From NCBI RefSeq assembly GCF_013364155.1, contig NZ_CP054916.1:6755001-6819000 (forward strand): a DNA stretch of 64,000 bases. The letters run 5' to 3'. The position numbers were made by a program, and so were the translations under genes. Positions within the stretch are counted from its first letter, which is position 1; the number at the start of each line of letters is the position of its first letter. The DNA is from Streptomyces sp. NA02950. GTDB taxonomy: Bacteria > Actinomycetota > Actinomycetes > Streptomycetales > Streptomycetaceae. Below, in pieces: positions 25,924 through 35,274 of this stretch. The notes under the pieces were generated by a model. It was given only the letters and a program-made list of their open reading frames with translations, had not been told where the DNA came from and did no database searches.

Positions 25924-27498
25924 TCACTTCTTCCGCGGCGGCACCGTCTCACCGGTCGCCTTGTCGACCACCTTGCGGTCGCCCAGCGGCTTGTCCAGCG
26001 TGACCTTCTTGGTCATCTCCTTGGCGATCAGGATGCAGGCCCGCCCAGGATGCTTGGCCTGGCTCTTGATCTCCACCGTCACCTGCTTCGACGTCTCCTG
26101 CGCGGAGACCGAGTAGGTCCGGCACACCCCGCCCCAGAAGCGCAGCGTCAGCGTCTTGCCGTCCACGCTGTACGAGGAGATGTCGTCGATCTTCTTCTTG
26201 CCGGACGGGTCGGAGGTGCCGCTGTGACCGTGCCCCGGGCTCTCGGTACCGGCGGCCTTCTTGATGTACTCGGGCTGCACGGCCGGGTACGGAAGGGTCA
26301 TCGAGACACCGTTGTTCCCGGTCGGCCGGGTCTCGAAGATCCACGACGGCACCAGCGCCCGCCGTCCCTCCACCCTGTGCGAGGCCAGCCCGAAGGTCAC
26401 CTTGCGCACCGTCACCTTGCTCGACGTACCCGAGGGGTTCGGCTCGCACGGCGCGATCTCGCCGCCCGCCTCCGGCCCGTCCGAGCCCGGGGTGGCCGAC
26501 GGACAGGTGCCGCCCTTGGCCGGACCCCGGCCCCTGGTCGCCGCGTTGAGCTTCTTCAGTGCCTCGTCCGCGCTGATCAGCGGATAGGTGTCGGCCTGCT
26601 TGGGCGTCGACAGCGTTCCGCTGCCACCGACCAACTGGCCGTCGGCGGCCACCTGGAGGCTGGTCGACCAGCCGTGCGTCGGCAAACCGCCCACCCGCGG
26701 CTCCGCGTTCACGGTGCGGATGGCGGCGTAGCGGCCGGTCGCGTCCAGCTTGGCGTCCGACAGTCCGAGTGCCTTGAGCACCGGCTCGGCGGTGCGCTTG
26801 GCCTTCGCCTCGGACACCACCTTGTCGTGGTCAGCGTCGCTGCGCTCGGGGTGGTCGTCGCCCTTCTCGCCGGACTTCTTCCCGGACTTTCCGTCCCGGT
26901 AGGTGGGGCAGTCCCGGGCGGTGCCGCCATCGCCCTTGCCGCTGCCCGCGCCGGCGTCGCCGTCCGAGCCGGGCAGGCGCACACAGGTGCCGCCGGCGGG
27001 GGTGCCGTAGCGGGAGTAGGTCCAGCTGCCCGGGCCGTCCTGGCTCACCCGCAGCACCGGACCGGCCGCGTCCCGGGTGCCCCCGACCTTCCAGTAGCCG
27101 TGGTCGCCGCGCGGGCTGCCCGGGACGTCCAGCGCCTCGGCCAGCCGCGCCACATCGGACTTGGTGACCTTCGGATCGGACAGGTACACCGGGGCCGAGT
27201 CCGGCCCGTCGGGCAGCTTCTCCTCGGTCACATAGCGCCCGCCGCTCGGATCGGGCTCACCGGGCGCGATGCCCTCGTGCCCGGCGGAGGGGTAGGCGTC
27301 CAGTGCGAGGGGTTTTGGTGATCCGTCCCTGTGTGCCGTGCCGCTGCCGTCCGCCGCGGTCGAGGCCCAGTAGGCCCCGCCGCCACCGGCGACCAGCACC
27401 GCGGCCGCCACCGAAACCACGGCCAGCGGCGAACGGCGCCGCGGACGCGGGTGGTCGTCGTCGGGGCTCTGCGGGGTGTCGGTCTCGTCGGTGCTCAC
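25924..27498 (-). CDS. Membrane-anchored extracytoplasmic protein of unknown function
   Basis: 524 residues. A short Arg/Asp-rich cytosolic N-terminus is followed by one membrane anchor (PLAVVSVAAAVLVAGGGGAYW, shortened: AVVSVAAAVLVAGGGGAYW) and a large hydrophilic secreted part. Disordered Gly/Lys/Asp-rich tracts (residues ~175-235) and four Cys in short G-T-C or P-C contexts (GGTCVRLPG, RDCPTY, GGTCPSATPG, IAPCEPNPSG) suggest disulfides, plus two near the C-terminus. GTG 27498 follows AAGGAGC. I recognise it only as the kind of large membrane protein found at this place in streptomycetes; there is no known domain. Confidence 0.8.
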   Translation of the reverse strand: MSTDETDTPQSPDDDHPRPRRRSPLAVVSVAAAVLVAGGGGAYWASTAADGSGTAHRDGSPKPLALDAYPSAGHEGIAPGEPDPSGGRYVTEEKLPDGPDSAPVYLSDPKVTKSDVARLAEALDVPGSPRGDHGYWKVGGTRDAAGPVLRVSQDGPGSWTYSRYGTPAGGTCVRLPGSDGDAGAGSGKGDGGTARDCPTYRDGKSGKKSGEKGDDHPERSDADHDKVVSEAKAKRTAEPVLKALGLSDAKLDATGRYAAIRTVNAEPRVGGLPTHGWSTSLQVAADGQLVGGSGTLSTPKQADTYPLISADEALKKLNAATRGRGPAKGGTCPSATPGSDGPEAGGEIAPCEPNPSGTSSKVTVRKVTFGLASHRVEGRRALVPSWIFETRPTGNNGVSMTLPYPAVQPEYIKKAAGTESPGHGHSGTSDPSGKKKIDDISSYSVDGKTLTLRFWGGVCRTYSVSAQETSKQVTVEIKSQAKHPGRACILIAKEMTKKVTLDKPLGDRKVVDKATGETVPPRKK

Positions 27499-27590
27499 CG
27501 TTTCGCTCCTTCGGCTCCGCTCACGTTGTACGGTCCCATTTCCTCGCGAGGGGACGCCGGTGAGACGGGGCGGACGGGCGGACGGTTCCG

Positions 27591-27803
27591 TCAGTCGCCG
27601 TAATCCGACATATTGTCCAGCAGATGCGCGGACGCGGGCGGCACGGTGACCCCGCGGATCCGCGCCGGGGACACCGGTGCGGCCGGCGGCGATACGGTGA
27701 CCGGCCAGTGCGGCACCATCCGTGCCCCCTGGCCGCGCAGCTCTTCCAGGAACTCGGGCTCGATGGCACCGGTGGGAAGGGCATTGATCACGTGCTCCGG
27801 CAT
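27591..27803 (-). CDS. Small 70-residue protein of unknown function
   Basis: Starts MPEHVINALPTGAIEPEFLE from an ATG with GGGAGG 6 nt upstream, so translation is credible. The N-terminal half is helical and charged (EFLEELRGQGARMVPHW). The C-terminal half is Pro/Val/Ala-rich (VTVSPPAAPVSPARIRG) and ends LLDNMSDYGD. No Cys, no signal peptide and no known domain. It precedes the membrane-anchored protein gene by 92 bp on the same strand and is divergent from the AdoK-like kinase across an AT-rich, palindrome-bearing spacer. Confidence 0.65.
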   Translation of the reverse strand: MPEHVINALPTGAIEPEFLEELRGQGARMVPHWPVTVSPPAAPVSPARIRGVTVPPASAHLLDNMSDYGD

Positions 27804-27845
27804 GGGAAGCCTCCCGGTCCGAAGGGGTCGCGGATGAATATTTGA

Positions 27846-27864
27846 TGCATACGCACCGTATGCA
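27846..27864. promoter_or_regulatory. 19-bp palindrome in the small-ORF/adoK divergent spacer
   Basis: TGCATACG and CGTATGCA arms with a CAC centre, in an unusually AT-rich 177-bp divergent spacer. Position and symmetry suggest a dimeric regulator site controlling one or both directions. The regulator is unknown. Confidence 0.55.
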
Positions 27865-27980
27865 CCGCATCTCTGGCGAAAATAGCCCTACTATCGGGTA
27901 GTTTCTTACGTTCATACGGGCGTGGCAAGGCGATAGCGTAAAGGGTCCGATCCCGCCGCCGCCCCGCAGGAGCGACTTCC

Positions 27981-28955
27981 GTGCGTATCGCCGTCACCGG
28001 CTCCATCGCCACCGACCATCTGATGACCTTCCCCGGCCGCTTCGCCGACCAGCTGGTCGCCGATCAGCTGCATACGGTCTCCCTCTCCTTCCTGGTCGAC
28101 ACCCTCGACGTCCGCCGCGGCGGCGTGGGCCCCAACATCTGTTTCGGTATGGGGGTGCTCGGTCTGCGCCCGATCCTGGTCGGCGCGGCCGGCGAGGACT
28201 TCGCCGAGTACCGCGCCTGGCTGGACCGCCACGGCGTGGACACCGCGTCCGTGCGGATCTCCGAGGTGCTGCACACCGCGCGCTTCGTCTGCACCACGGA
28301 CACGGACCACAACCAGATCGCGTCCTTCTACACCGGCGCCATGAGCGAGGCCCGGCAGATCGAGCTCCAGCCGGTCGCCGACCGGGTCGGCGGCCTCGAC
28401 CTGGTGGTCATCGGCGCGGACGACCCGGAGGCGATGGTCCGGCACACCGAGGAGTGCCGCTCGCGGGGTATCCCGTTCGCCGCCGACCCCTCCCAGCAGC
28501 TCGCCCGGATGGACGGCGAGGACATCCGCCTGCTGGTCGGCGGGGCGGACTACCTGTTCACCAACGAGTACGAGGCCGCGCTGATCGAGACCAAGACCGG
28601 CTGGACCTCCGAACGGATCCTCGCCGAGGTCGGCACCCGGGTCACCACGCTGGGCGCGCAGGGTGTCCGGATCGACCGCGAGGGCGAGGAGCCGATCGTC
28701 GTCGGCTGCCCGGAGGAGGACGCGAAGGCCGACCCGACCGGTGTCGGCGACGCCTTCCGCGCGGGCTTCCTCGCCGGTCTGTCCTGGGGGCTGTCCCTGG
28801 AGCGCTCCGCCCAGGTGGGCTGCATGCTCGCCACCCTGGTCATCGAGACCGTGGGCACGCAGGAGTACGAACTGCGCCGCGGCCACTTCATGGAGCGGTT
28901 CGCCAAGGCGTACGGCCATGAAGCCGCGGGCGAGGTCAACGACCACCTGGTCTGA
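27981..28955 (+). CDS. adoK: PfkB-family kinase, adenosine kinase-like
   Basis: 324 residues. Ribokinase/PfkB fold: N-terminal MRIAVTGSIATDHLMTFPG, substrate-lid region VRRGGVGPNICFGMG, and the catalytic motif DPTGVGDAFRAGF with the Asp base and anion hole. Overall it closely resembles the mycobacterial adenosine kinase sequence as I recall it (SIATDHLM, HTEECRS, AADPSQQLARM), so the likely reaction is ATP plus adenosine to AMP. Many annotations say only carbohydrate kinase. GTG 27981 with CAGGAG upstream. Confidence 0.85.
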   Translation: MRIAVTGSIATDHLMTFPGRFADQLVADQLHTVSLSFLVDTLDVRRGGVGPNICFGMGVLGLRPILVGAAGEDFAEYRAWLDRHGVDTASVRISEVLHTARFVCTTDTDHNQIASFYTGAMSEARQIELQPVADRVGGLDLVVIGADDPEAMVRHTEECRSRGIPFAADPSQQLARMDGEDIRLLVGGADYLFTNEYEAALIETKTGWTSERILAEVGTRVTTLGAQGVRIDREGEEPIVVGCPEEDAKADPTGVGDAFRAGFLAGLSWGLSLERSAQVGCMLATLVIETVGTQEYELRRGHFMERFAKAYGHEAAGEVNDHLV

Positions 28956-28999
28956 CGCCCGGCCGCCCGGCCCCCGGGCTCCCCGGGGGCCGGGCGCCG

Positions 29000-30421
29000 T
29001 CAGGTGCGGCGGCGTACCCGGTAGGCGACACCGCGTTCGGCCGGGCGCTCGCCCTCGTACTCCTGGTCCCGCATGGCGCACCAGGCCGGGATGTCCAGCC
29101 GGGCCGCCTCGTCGTCGGACAGCACCGTGACCACCCCGCCCACCGGGACCTCGCCGATCACCTTGGCCAGTTCGATCACCGGGATCGGGCACCGCTTGCC
29201 GAGCGAGTCCACCACCAGCTCGGGTTCTGCCGGTTCCGCCGCCATTTCCGCCGCCGGCTCCCTTGCCGCGGGCCGCGCCGTCTCCGGGACGCCGAGCCGG
29301 CCGCGGACCTCCCGCACCACCCCCGGCAGTAGCTCCAGGAACCGCTCCACCTCCGCCCCGGCCGTGCCGAGCGGCAGCGAGACCCGGATGTTGCCCTCGG
29401 ACAGCACCCCCATCGCCCGCAGCACATGGCTCGGGGTGAGGGTGGAAGAGGTGCAGGAGGAGCCGGACGAGACCGAGAACTCCGCACGGTCCAGCTCATG
29501 CAGCAGTGTCTCCCCGTCGACATAGAGACACGAGAAGGTCACCAGATGCGGCAGCCTCCGCTCCGGGTCGCCCACCACCTCCACGTCCGGCACCAGCTCC
29601 GGCACCCGCGCCCGGATCCGGTCCACCAGATCCCGCAGCCGCTCCGCCTCGGCGTCCGCCTCCGCCCGTACGGCGCGCAGCGAGGCGGCCGCGGCGACCA
29701 CGGCCGGGAGGTTCTCGAAACCGGGGGAGCGGCCCGACTCCCGTTCGTCCGCCGGACCCTGGGGCGAAAAGCGCACCCCCTTGCGGACGGCGAGCAGCCC
29801 CACTCCCGACGGACCGCCCCATTTATGGGCACTTGCGGTCAGAAGCGACCAATTGCCCTCCACCGGGCCCCAGCCGAGCGACTGCGCCGCGTCCACCAGC
29901 AGCGGAACACCCGCCTCCGTGCACGCCTCGGCGGTCTCGGCCACCGGCTGCACCGTGCCGACCTCGTGGTTGGCGGACTGCAGACAGGCCAGCGCGGTGG
30001 GGCCGGGAGCCGCCCGCAGGGCCCGCGCGTAGGCGTCCGGCGCGACCCGCCCGGTGCGGTCCACCGCCACCTCGGTGACCGTGCCGCCACCCGCCTCATG
30101 GGCGGCCGCGGCATGGAGCACCGCGGAGTGCTCGACGGCGGAGACGATCAGATGGCGGCCGGCCCGGCGGCGCCCCGCGAGCGCTCCGGCAATGCCGTCG
30201 TGCAGTGCGCGTGTCCCCGATGGAGTGAACACCAGCTCGTCCGGGCGGCAGCCGACGGCCTCCGCCGCGGCCTCCCGGGCGGCGTCCAGCAGCAGCCGGG
30301 CGCGGCGCCCCTCGCGGTACAGCCGCGCGGGATCGGCCCACCCCTCGTCCAGGGCGGCGAGCAGCGCCTGCCGGGCGACCGGATGCAGCGGAGCGGACGA
30401 GGCCGCGTCGAAGTAGGACAC
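29000..30421 (-). CDS. Cysteine desulfurase (class V aminotransferase) fused to a TusA sulfurtransferase domain
   Basis: 473 residues. Residues ~1-370 are an IscS/NifS-like PLP enzyme: LLVDAAQSLGWGP, the PLP-Lys segment LLTASAHKWGGPSGVG, and a C-terminal sulfur-relay Cys in FSVSSGSSCTSSTLTPSH. Residues ~400-473 are a TusA-like domain with the CPxP motif (SLGKRCPIPVIELAKVI). The fusion would pass persulfide sulfur from cysteine to the TusA Cys in one polypeptide. The start GTG (30421, VSYFDAASSAPLHP) has only a weak ribosome site. It is divergent from the cytochrome oxidase operon. Confidence 0.88.
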   Translation of the reverse strand: MSYFDAASSAPLHPVARQALLAALDEGWADPARLYREGRRARLLLDAAREAAAEAVGCRPDELVFTPSGTRALHDGIAGALAGRRRAGRHLIVSAVEHSAVLHAAAAHEAGGGTVTEVAVDRTGRVAPDAYARALRAAPGPTALACLQSANHEVGTVQPVAETAEACTEAGVPLLVDAAQSLGWGPVEGNWSLLTASAHKWGGPSGVGLLAVRKGVRFSPQGPADERESGRSPGFENLPAVVAAAASLRAVRAEADAEAERLRDLVDRIRARVPELVPDVEVVGDPERRLPHLVTFSCLYVDGETLLHELDRAEFSVSSGSSCTSSTLTPSHVLRAMGVLSEGNIRVSLPLGTAGAEVERFLELLPGVVREVRGRLGVPETARPAAREPAAEMAAEPAEPELVVDSLGKRCPIPVIELAKVIGEVPVGGVVTVLSDDEAARLDIPAWCAMRDQEYEGERPAERGVAYRVRRRT

Positions 30422-30736
30422 ATCAGGAACGCTAGCCGGTGTGGACCGCTCGGGGTCCGCGGGAAGAATCGGAACCGGTCCCGCCGCACCCTCCGCACCC
30501 CGGATTCCGGTCCGCCCAACACCCCGTACCGGGGCGAAAACCGCTGGCGGAGCGGGTGATTCCACCCCTTCGGGGTGCGGCCCGGCGCGTTGGGCACCCT
30601 GGCCGCGCGGCCCCAAATAGCGTCCAGTAGGGTTTGGTCCGCATAAACATCCAAACCCCTGCCCGCACCGGGCCGGCGACCGACCGACAGACGGCCGCGG
30701 CCGACCGCGCGGGCGAGACTCTCGGGAAGGCGCTAC
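30422..30736. other. Intergenic region upstream of ctaC
   Basis: No gene was found in these 315 bp. They hold the promoters of the divergent desulfurase-TusA gene and of ctaCDF, a small hairpin CACCCC-TTC-GGGGTG (30563-30577), and an inverted repeat at 30630-30658 close to a -10-like TAGGGT. Confidence 0.5.
30630..30658. promoter_or_regulatory. Inverted repeat in the ctaC promoter region
   Basis: Perfect 8-bp arms GGGTTTGG (30630-30637) and CCAAACCC (30651-30658) around a 13-nt AT-rich centre, overlapping a -10-like TAGGGT (30628-30633), 79 bp before the ctaC start. It could be an operator or the start of a leader hairpin. Confidence 0.45.
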
Positions 30737-31699
30737 GTGAGTCCCAACGGCTCCGACCGCTCGTCGCGGCGCCCGGTGCGGCGGAAGCTGCTGCAGGCGC
30801 TGGCCGCGGGCTTGGTCCTGGCGACCGCCACCGGTTGCACATCCAAGGACTTCCCCCGCCTCGGAATGCCCACCCCGGTCACGGAGGAGGCGCCGCGGAT
30901 CCTCTCCCTGTGGCAGGGCTCGTGGGCGGCTGCGCTCGCCACGGGCGTCCTGGTCTGGGGCCTGATCGTGTGGGCGGTCATCTTCCACCGCCGCAGCAGG
31001 ACCAAGATCGAGGTCCCCGCTCAGACCCGGTACAACATGCCCATCGAGGCGCTGTACACCGTGGTCCCGATCATCATCGTCTCGGTGCTGTTCTACTTCA
31101 CCGCGCGCGATGAGACCGAGCTCCTCAAGACCTCCAAGAAGCCCGACCACGTCGTCAACGTCGTGGGCTACCAGTGGAGCTGGGGCTTCAACTACATGGA
31201 GAACGTGGACGGGTCGACCGCCACTCCGAAGCAGAATGCCAAGGAGATCGCGGCCATCCCCAACCGGATGCTCACCGCGGTGCCCAAGGGCGCCGAGGGC
31301 GTCTACGACGCCGGTGTCCCCGGTCAGCGGAACCCGCAGACCGGTAACCCGGGTCCCACGCTGTGGCTGCCGAAGGGTGAATCGGTCCAGTTCATCCTGA
31401 CCTCCCGCGATGTCATCCACTCGTTCTGGGTGGTCCCCTTCCTGATGAAGATGGACGTCATCCCGGGGCACACCAACCGCTTCGAGGTCACCCCGAACCG
31501 CGAGGGCACCTTCATGGGCAAGTGCGCCGAACTGTGCGGCGTCGACCACTCCCGGATGCTCTTCAACGTCAAGGTAGTGTCGCCCGAGCGCTACCAGCAG
31601 CACCTGAAAGACCTGGCGAAGAAGGGCCAGACCGGCTACATCCCGGCGGGCATTGAGCAGACGGACGCTGCCAAGAACGCGGAGACCAATAACCCATGA
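30737..31699 (+). CDS. ctaC: Cytochrome c oxidase subunit II
   Basis: A 320-residue lipoprotein. The signal peptide has a lipobox ending at Cys34 (LATATGC), followed by two membrane helices (~62-84, ~106-122) and a periplasm-side cupredoxin domain. The CuA ligands are visible: His228, then Cys263, Cys267, His271 and Met274 in [12 protein letters not shown]. It receives electrons, in actinobacteria from the diheme QcrC within a bcc-aa3 supercomplex. GTG start with GGAAGG upstream. Its stop overlaps the ctaD ATG. Confidence 0.97.
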   Translation: MSPNGSDRSSRRPVRRKLLQALAAGLVLATATGCTSKDFPRLGMPTPVTEEAPRILSLWQGSWAAALATGVLVWGLIVWAVIFHRRSRTKIEVPAQTRYNMPIEALYTVVPIIIVSVLFYFTARDETELLKTSKKPDHVVNVVGYQWSWGFNYMENVDGSTATPKQNAKEIAAIPNRMLTAVPKGAEGVYDAGVPGQRNPQTGNPGPTLWLPKGESVQFILTSRDVIHSFWVVPFLMKMDVIPGHTNRFEVTPNREGTFMGKCAELCGVDHSRMLFNVKVVSPERYQQHLKDLAKKGQTGYIPAGIEQTDAAKNAETNNP

Positions 31700-33435
31700 G
31701 CATCCTCAACGAACCTCAGGGTGCCGACGCCACCGCCTCGTACGAGAACGAGTTGCCGGTGCGCCGCAAGCAGCCCGGCAATGTCGTCGTCAAGTGGCTG
31801 ACCACCACCGACCACAAGACGATCGGCACGCTCTACCTCGTCACGTCGTTCGCGTTCTTCTGCATCGGCGGCCTGATGGCGCTCTTCATGCGCGCCGAGC
31901 TGGCCCGCCCGGGTACGCAGATCATGTCGAACGAGCAGTTCAACCAGGCGTTCACCATGCATGGCACGATCATGCTGCTGATGTTCGCCACCCCGCTGTT
32001 CGCGGGCTTCACGAACTGGATCATGCCGCTCCAGATCGGCGCGCCGGATGTGGCCTTCCCGCGGCTGAACATGTTCGCGTACTGGCTGTACCTCTTCGGC
32101 TCGCTGATCGCGGTGGGCGGGTTCCTGACCCCGCAGGGCGCGGCCGACTTCGGCTGGTTCGCCTACTCCCCGCTGTCGGACGCGGTCCGCTCGCCGGGTG
32201 TGGGCGCGGACATGTGGATCATGGGTCTGGCCTTCTCCGGCTTCGGCACGATCCTCGGTGCGGTCAACTTCATCACCACGATCATCTGCATGCGCGCTCC
32301 CGGTATGACGATGTTCCGGATGCCGATCTTCACCTGGAACGTGCTGCTCACCGCGGTGCTGGTACTGCTGGCCTTCCCGGTGCTGGCCGCCGCGCTGTTC
32401 GCCCTGGAGGCGGATCGAAAATTCGGGGCGCATGTCTTCGACGCGGCCAACGGCGGCTCATTGCTCTGGCAGCACCTCTTCTGGTTCTTCGGCCATCCAG
32501 AGGTGTACATCATCGCGTTGCCGTTCTTCGGGATCATTTCCGAGATCATTCCGGTCTTCTCCCGCAAGCCGATGTTCGGTTACATCTCGCTGATCGCCGC
32601 GACGATCTCGATCGCCGGTCTGTCGGTGACGGTCTGGGCGCACCACATGTATGTGACGGGCGGGGTACTGCTGCCCTTCTTCTCCTTCATGACGTTCCTG
32701 ATCGCGGTTCCGACCGGTATCAAGTTCTTCAACTGGATCGGCACCATGTGGAAGGGGTCGCTGAGCTTCGAGACCCCGATGCTCTGGGCGATCGGCTTCC
32801 TGATCACCTTCACCTTCGGTGGTCTGACCGGTGTCATCCTGGCCTCGCCGCCGATGGACTTCCACGTCTCGGACTCGTACTTCGTGGTGGCCCACTTCCA
32901 CTACGTGGTGTTCGGCACCGTGGTGTTCGCGATGTTCGCCGGCTTCCACTTCTGGTGGCCCAAGTTCACCGGCAAGATGCTGGACGAGCGGCTCGGCAAG
33001 ATCACCTTCTGGACGCTGTTCGTGGGCTTCCACGGCACGTTCCTGGTGCAGCACTGGCTGGGCGCCGAGGGCATGCCCCGCCGGTACGCCGACTACCTGG
33101 CGGCCGACGGCATCACCACGCTGAACACGATCTCGACGATCGCCTCGTTCCTGCTCGGTCTGTCGATCCTGCCGTTCTTCTACAACGTCTGGAAGACCGC
33201 CAAGTACGGCAAGAAGATCGAGGTCGACGACCCGTGGGGCTACGGCCGTTCGCTGGAGTGGGCCACCTCCTGCCCGCCGCCGCGGCACAACTTCCTCACC
33301 CTGCCGCGGATCCGCTCCGAATCCCCGGCGTTCGACCTGCACCACCCGGAGATCGCGGCGCTCGACCAGCTCGAGAACCACGGTGCCTCCGACGATGACA
33401 AGGCCCTCGCGGGTGGCAAGGAGGCCGGCAAGTGA
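31696..33435 (+). CDS. ctaD: Cytochrome c oxidase subunit I
   Basis: 579 residues and about 12 membrane helices. The catalytic subunit of aa3 oxidase, carrying heme a, heme a3 and CuB. Heme-copper oxidase signatures: [20 protein letters not shown] (low-spin heme His), [20 protein letters not shown] (CuB His and cross-linked Tyr), [10 protein letters not shown], and [11 protein letters not shown]. Start ATG overlaps the ctaC stop (ATGA). Its stop overlaps the ctaF GTG. Confidence 0.98.
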   Translation: MSILNEPQGADATASYENELPVRRKQPGNVVVKWLTTTDHKTIGTLYLVTSFAFFCIGGLMALFMRAELARPGTQIMSNEQFNQAFTMHGTIMLLMFATPLFAGFTNWIMPLQIGAPDVAFPRLNMFAYWLYLFGSLIAVGGFLTPQGAADFGWFAYSPLSDAVRSPGVGADMWIMGLAFSGFGTILGAVNFITTIICMRAPGMTMFRMPIFTWNVLLTAVLVLLAFPVLAAALFALEADRKFGAHVFDAANGGSLLWQHLFWFFGHPEVYIIALPFFGIISEIIPVFSRKPMFGYISLIAATISIAGLSVTVWAHHMYVTGGVLLPFFSFMTFLIAVPTGIKFFNWIGTMWKGSLSFETPMLWAIGFLITFTFGGLTGVILASPPMDFHVSDSYFVVAHFHYVVFGTVVFAMFAGFHFWWPKFTGKMLDERLGKITFWTLFVGFHGTFLVQHWLGAEGMPRRYADYLAADGITTLNTISTIASFLLGLSILPFFYNVWKTAKYGKKIEVDDPWGYGRSLEWATSCPPPRHNFLTLPRIRSESPAFDLHHPEIAALDQLENHGASDDDKALAGGKEAGK

Positions 33436-33830
33436 AGGTCCAAGGCCGGATGTTCATCTGGCTCGCCGTCTTCATCCTGGTCATGGCCATCGTCTATGGC
33501 GTGTGGTCCAAGGAACCGGCGGGCACCACCGCGCTCTTCCTCGCCTTCGGCCTGAGCATCATGATCGGCTACTACCTGGCGTTCACCGCGCGCCGGGTAG
33601 ATGTCGGTGCGCAGGACAACAAGGACGCGGACGTCGCCGACGACGCCGGTGAGCTGGGATTCTTCTCCCCGCACAGCTGGCAGCCGCTCTCCCTGGGCTT
33701 CGGTGGCGCCCTGGCCTTCCTGGGCGTGATCTTCGGCTGGTGGCTGCTGTACTTCTCCGCCCCGATCATCATGGTCGGTCTGTTCGGCTGGGTCTTCGAG
33801 TACTACCGCGGTGAGAACCAGAACCAGTAG
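33432..33830 (+). CDS. ctaF: Cytochrome c oxidase subunit IV, actinobacterial type
   Basis: A 132-residue small oxidase subunit with four membrane helices ([69 protein letters not shown]) matching the actinobacterial CtaF family. It starts at a GTG overlapping the ctaD stop (GTGA). Third gene of the ctaCDF operon, followed by a strong terminator. Confidence 0.95.
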   Translation: MKVQGRMFIWLAVFILVMAIVYGVWSKEPAGTTALFLAFGLSIMIGYYLAFTARRVDVGAQDNKDADVADDAGELGFFSPHSWQPLSLGFGGALAFLGVIFGWWLLYFSAPIIMVGLFGWVFEYYRGENQNQ

Positions 33831-33851
33831 CCGTTCCCCGTACCGGCTGAA

Positions 33852-33890
33852 CACGGGCCCGGACACCTCCAGGAGGTGTCCGGGCCCGTG
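33852..33890 (+). terminator. Terminator of the ctaCDF operon
   Basis: A perfect 19-bp stem with a single-base A loop, 22 bp past the ctaF stop. The downstream CGCGTCTTCC is not a strong T-run, but the stem is very stable. Confidence 0.9.
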
Positions 33891-33974
33891 CGCGTCTTCC
33901 GGGCACTCCGGGGGGTGTCACTCCGGTGCTTCACTCCGCGCGCAACCCCCGGCGGCCGTTCATAGCGTGTGTCC

Positions 33975-35225
33975 ATGAGCCACACATCGCGATCACCTCG
34001 AACCCGGGCGGTGCTCACCTGCACCCTGCTGGTGGCGTCGCTGATAGCGGGACTCAGCGGCTGCGGGGGCCCTTCCGGCAACCCGCTGTCCGCCAAGCCG
34101 TACGACGCCGCCGACCAGATCTCGTTCAGCGGCGCCGGGGAAAACCACAAGGCCGATCCGGACAAGCCACTGGAAGTGACGTCCAAGGGCGACGACGGCC
34201 GGATCACGGACGTCACCGCCACTGACGCCGCGGGACGCTATGTGCGGGGCGAGCTGACCGACGACGGCAGCCGCTGGCGCAGCACCGTGCCGCTGGCCGC
34301 CGGAGCCCACTACACGCTCCGGGTGAGCACGGAGGACTCCAACGGGGCCCCCGGCCGTCGGACCATCTACTTCACCACCAGCTCTGCCCGCAAGCTGCTG
34401 AAGGTCACCTTCGGGCCCAAGGCGGGGGAGTACGGGGTCGGGCAGCCGGTCACCGCCAAGCTGAGCCGGGCGGTGAAGGACCCCTCGGCCCGGGCCGTGG
34501 TGGAGCGTGCGCTGAAGGTCGATTCCCAGCCCGCGGTGGACGGTGTCTGGCACTGGGTGGACAGCAAGACCCTGCACTACCGTCCGCAGGACTACTGGCC
34601 CGCCCACGCCACCATCAATGTGCACTCCAACCTGAAGGGCATCAGGATCGGCGGCGGGCTCTACGGCGGTGACGCCAAGTCGCTGAAGCTGACCACCGGT
34701 GACCGTATCGAGGCCCTCACCGACTCCGGTACCCACCAGATGACGGTGAAGCGCAACGGCGTGCCGATCCGGACCATCCCGATCACCACCGGTATGCCCG
34801 GATTCGACACCCGTAACGGCACCAAGGTGATCCTCGCCAAGGAGTCCGCGGTACGGATGACCGGCGCCAGTATCGGCCTCGGCAACTCCTACGACCTGAT
34901 GGTGTACTGGGCGGCCCGGGTCACCTGGAGCGGTGAGTACGTCCACGCCGCACCGTGGTCCACCGGATCCCAGGGCGTGGCCAACGTCAGCCACGGCTGC
35001 ACCGGTATGAGTACGGAGAACGCCCAGTGGTTCTTCAACACCGTGCGACTCGGCGATGTCGTCAAGGTCGTGAACAGCAATGGCGCCGATATGACGACGT
35101 TCGACAACGGCTACGGCGACTGGAACATGGCCTGGAACGACTGGCGTCAGGGCAGTGCCCTCGCCGCCGGTCAGCGGGACGGCGCGACCCCGGCCGACTC
35201 GGCCCGGCTCCGGCCCCAGGTGTGA
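33975..35225 (+). CDS. L,D-transpeptidase lipoprotein (Ig-like domains plus YkuD)
   Basis: About 416 residues. Signal peptide with lipobox LIAGLSGC (Cys ~30), two Ig-like domains (~45-250) and a C-terminal YkuD catalytic domain whose active-site Cys is in NVSHGCTGMSTENAQWF. It forms 3-3 cross-links in peptidoglycan at the outer face of the membrane. ATG 33975 is chosen; a GTG two codons upstream is possible. No clear ribosome site, so the mRNA may be leaderless. Its position between two cytochrome oxidase blocks does not imply a respiratory role. Confidence 0.93.
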   Translation: MSHTSRSPRTRAVLTCTLLVASLIAGLSGCGGPSGNPLSAKPYDAADQISFSGAGENHKADPDKPLEVTSKGDDGRITDVTATDAAGRYVRGELTDDGSRWRSTVPLAAGAHYTLRVSTEDSNGAPGRRTIYFTTSSARKLLKVTFGPKAGEYGVGQPVTAKLSRAVKDPSARAVVERALKVDSQPAVDGVWHWVDSKTLHYRPQDYWPAHATINVHSNLKGIRIGGGLYGGDAKSLKLTTGDRIEALTDSGTHQMTVKRNGVPIRTIPITTGMPGFDTRNGTKVILAKESAVRMTGASIGLGNSYDLMVYWAARVTWSGEYVHAAPWSTGSQGVANVSHGCTGMSTENAQWFFNTVRLGDVVKVVNSNGADMTTFDNGYGDWNMAWNDWRQGSALAAGQRDGATPADSARLRPQV

Positions 35226-35274
35226 CGGTGGCGACAGCCGTGACCGCCGCGCGACCGCCAGGAGACCCCTGCGG

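Noticed and set aside
25924..27915. Longer form of the membrane-anchored protein starting near 27915
   Set aside because: The upstream part overlaps the small ORF and divergent promoter region, has no protein-like pattern, and the GTG at 27498 has a good ribosome site.
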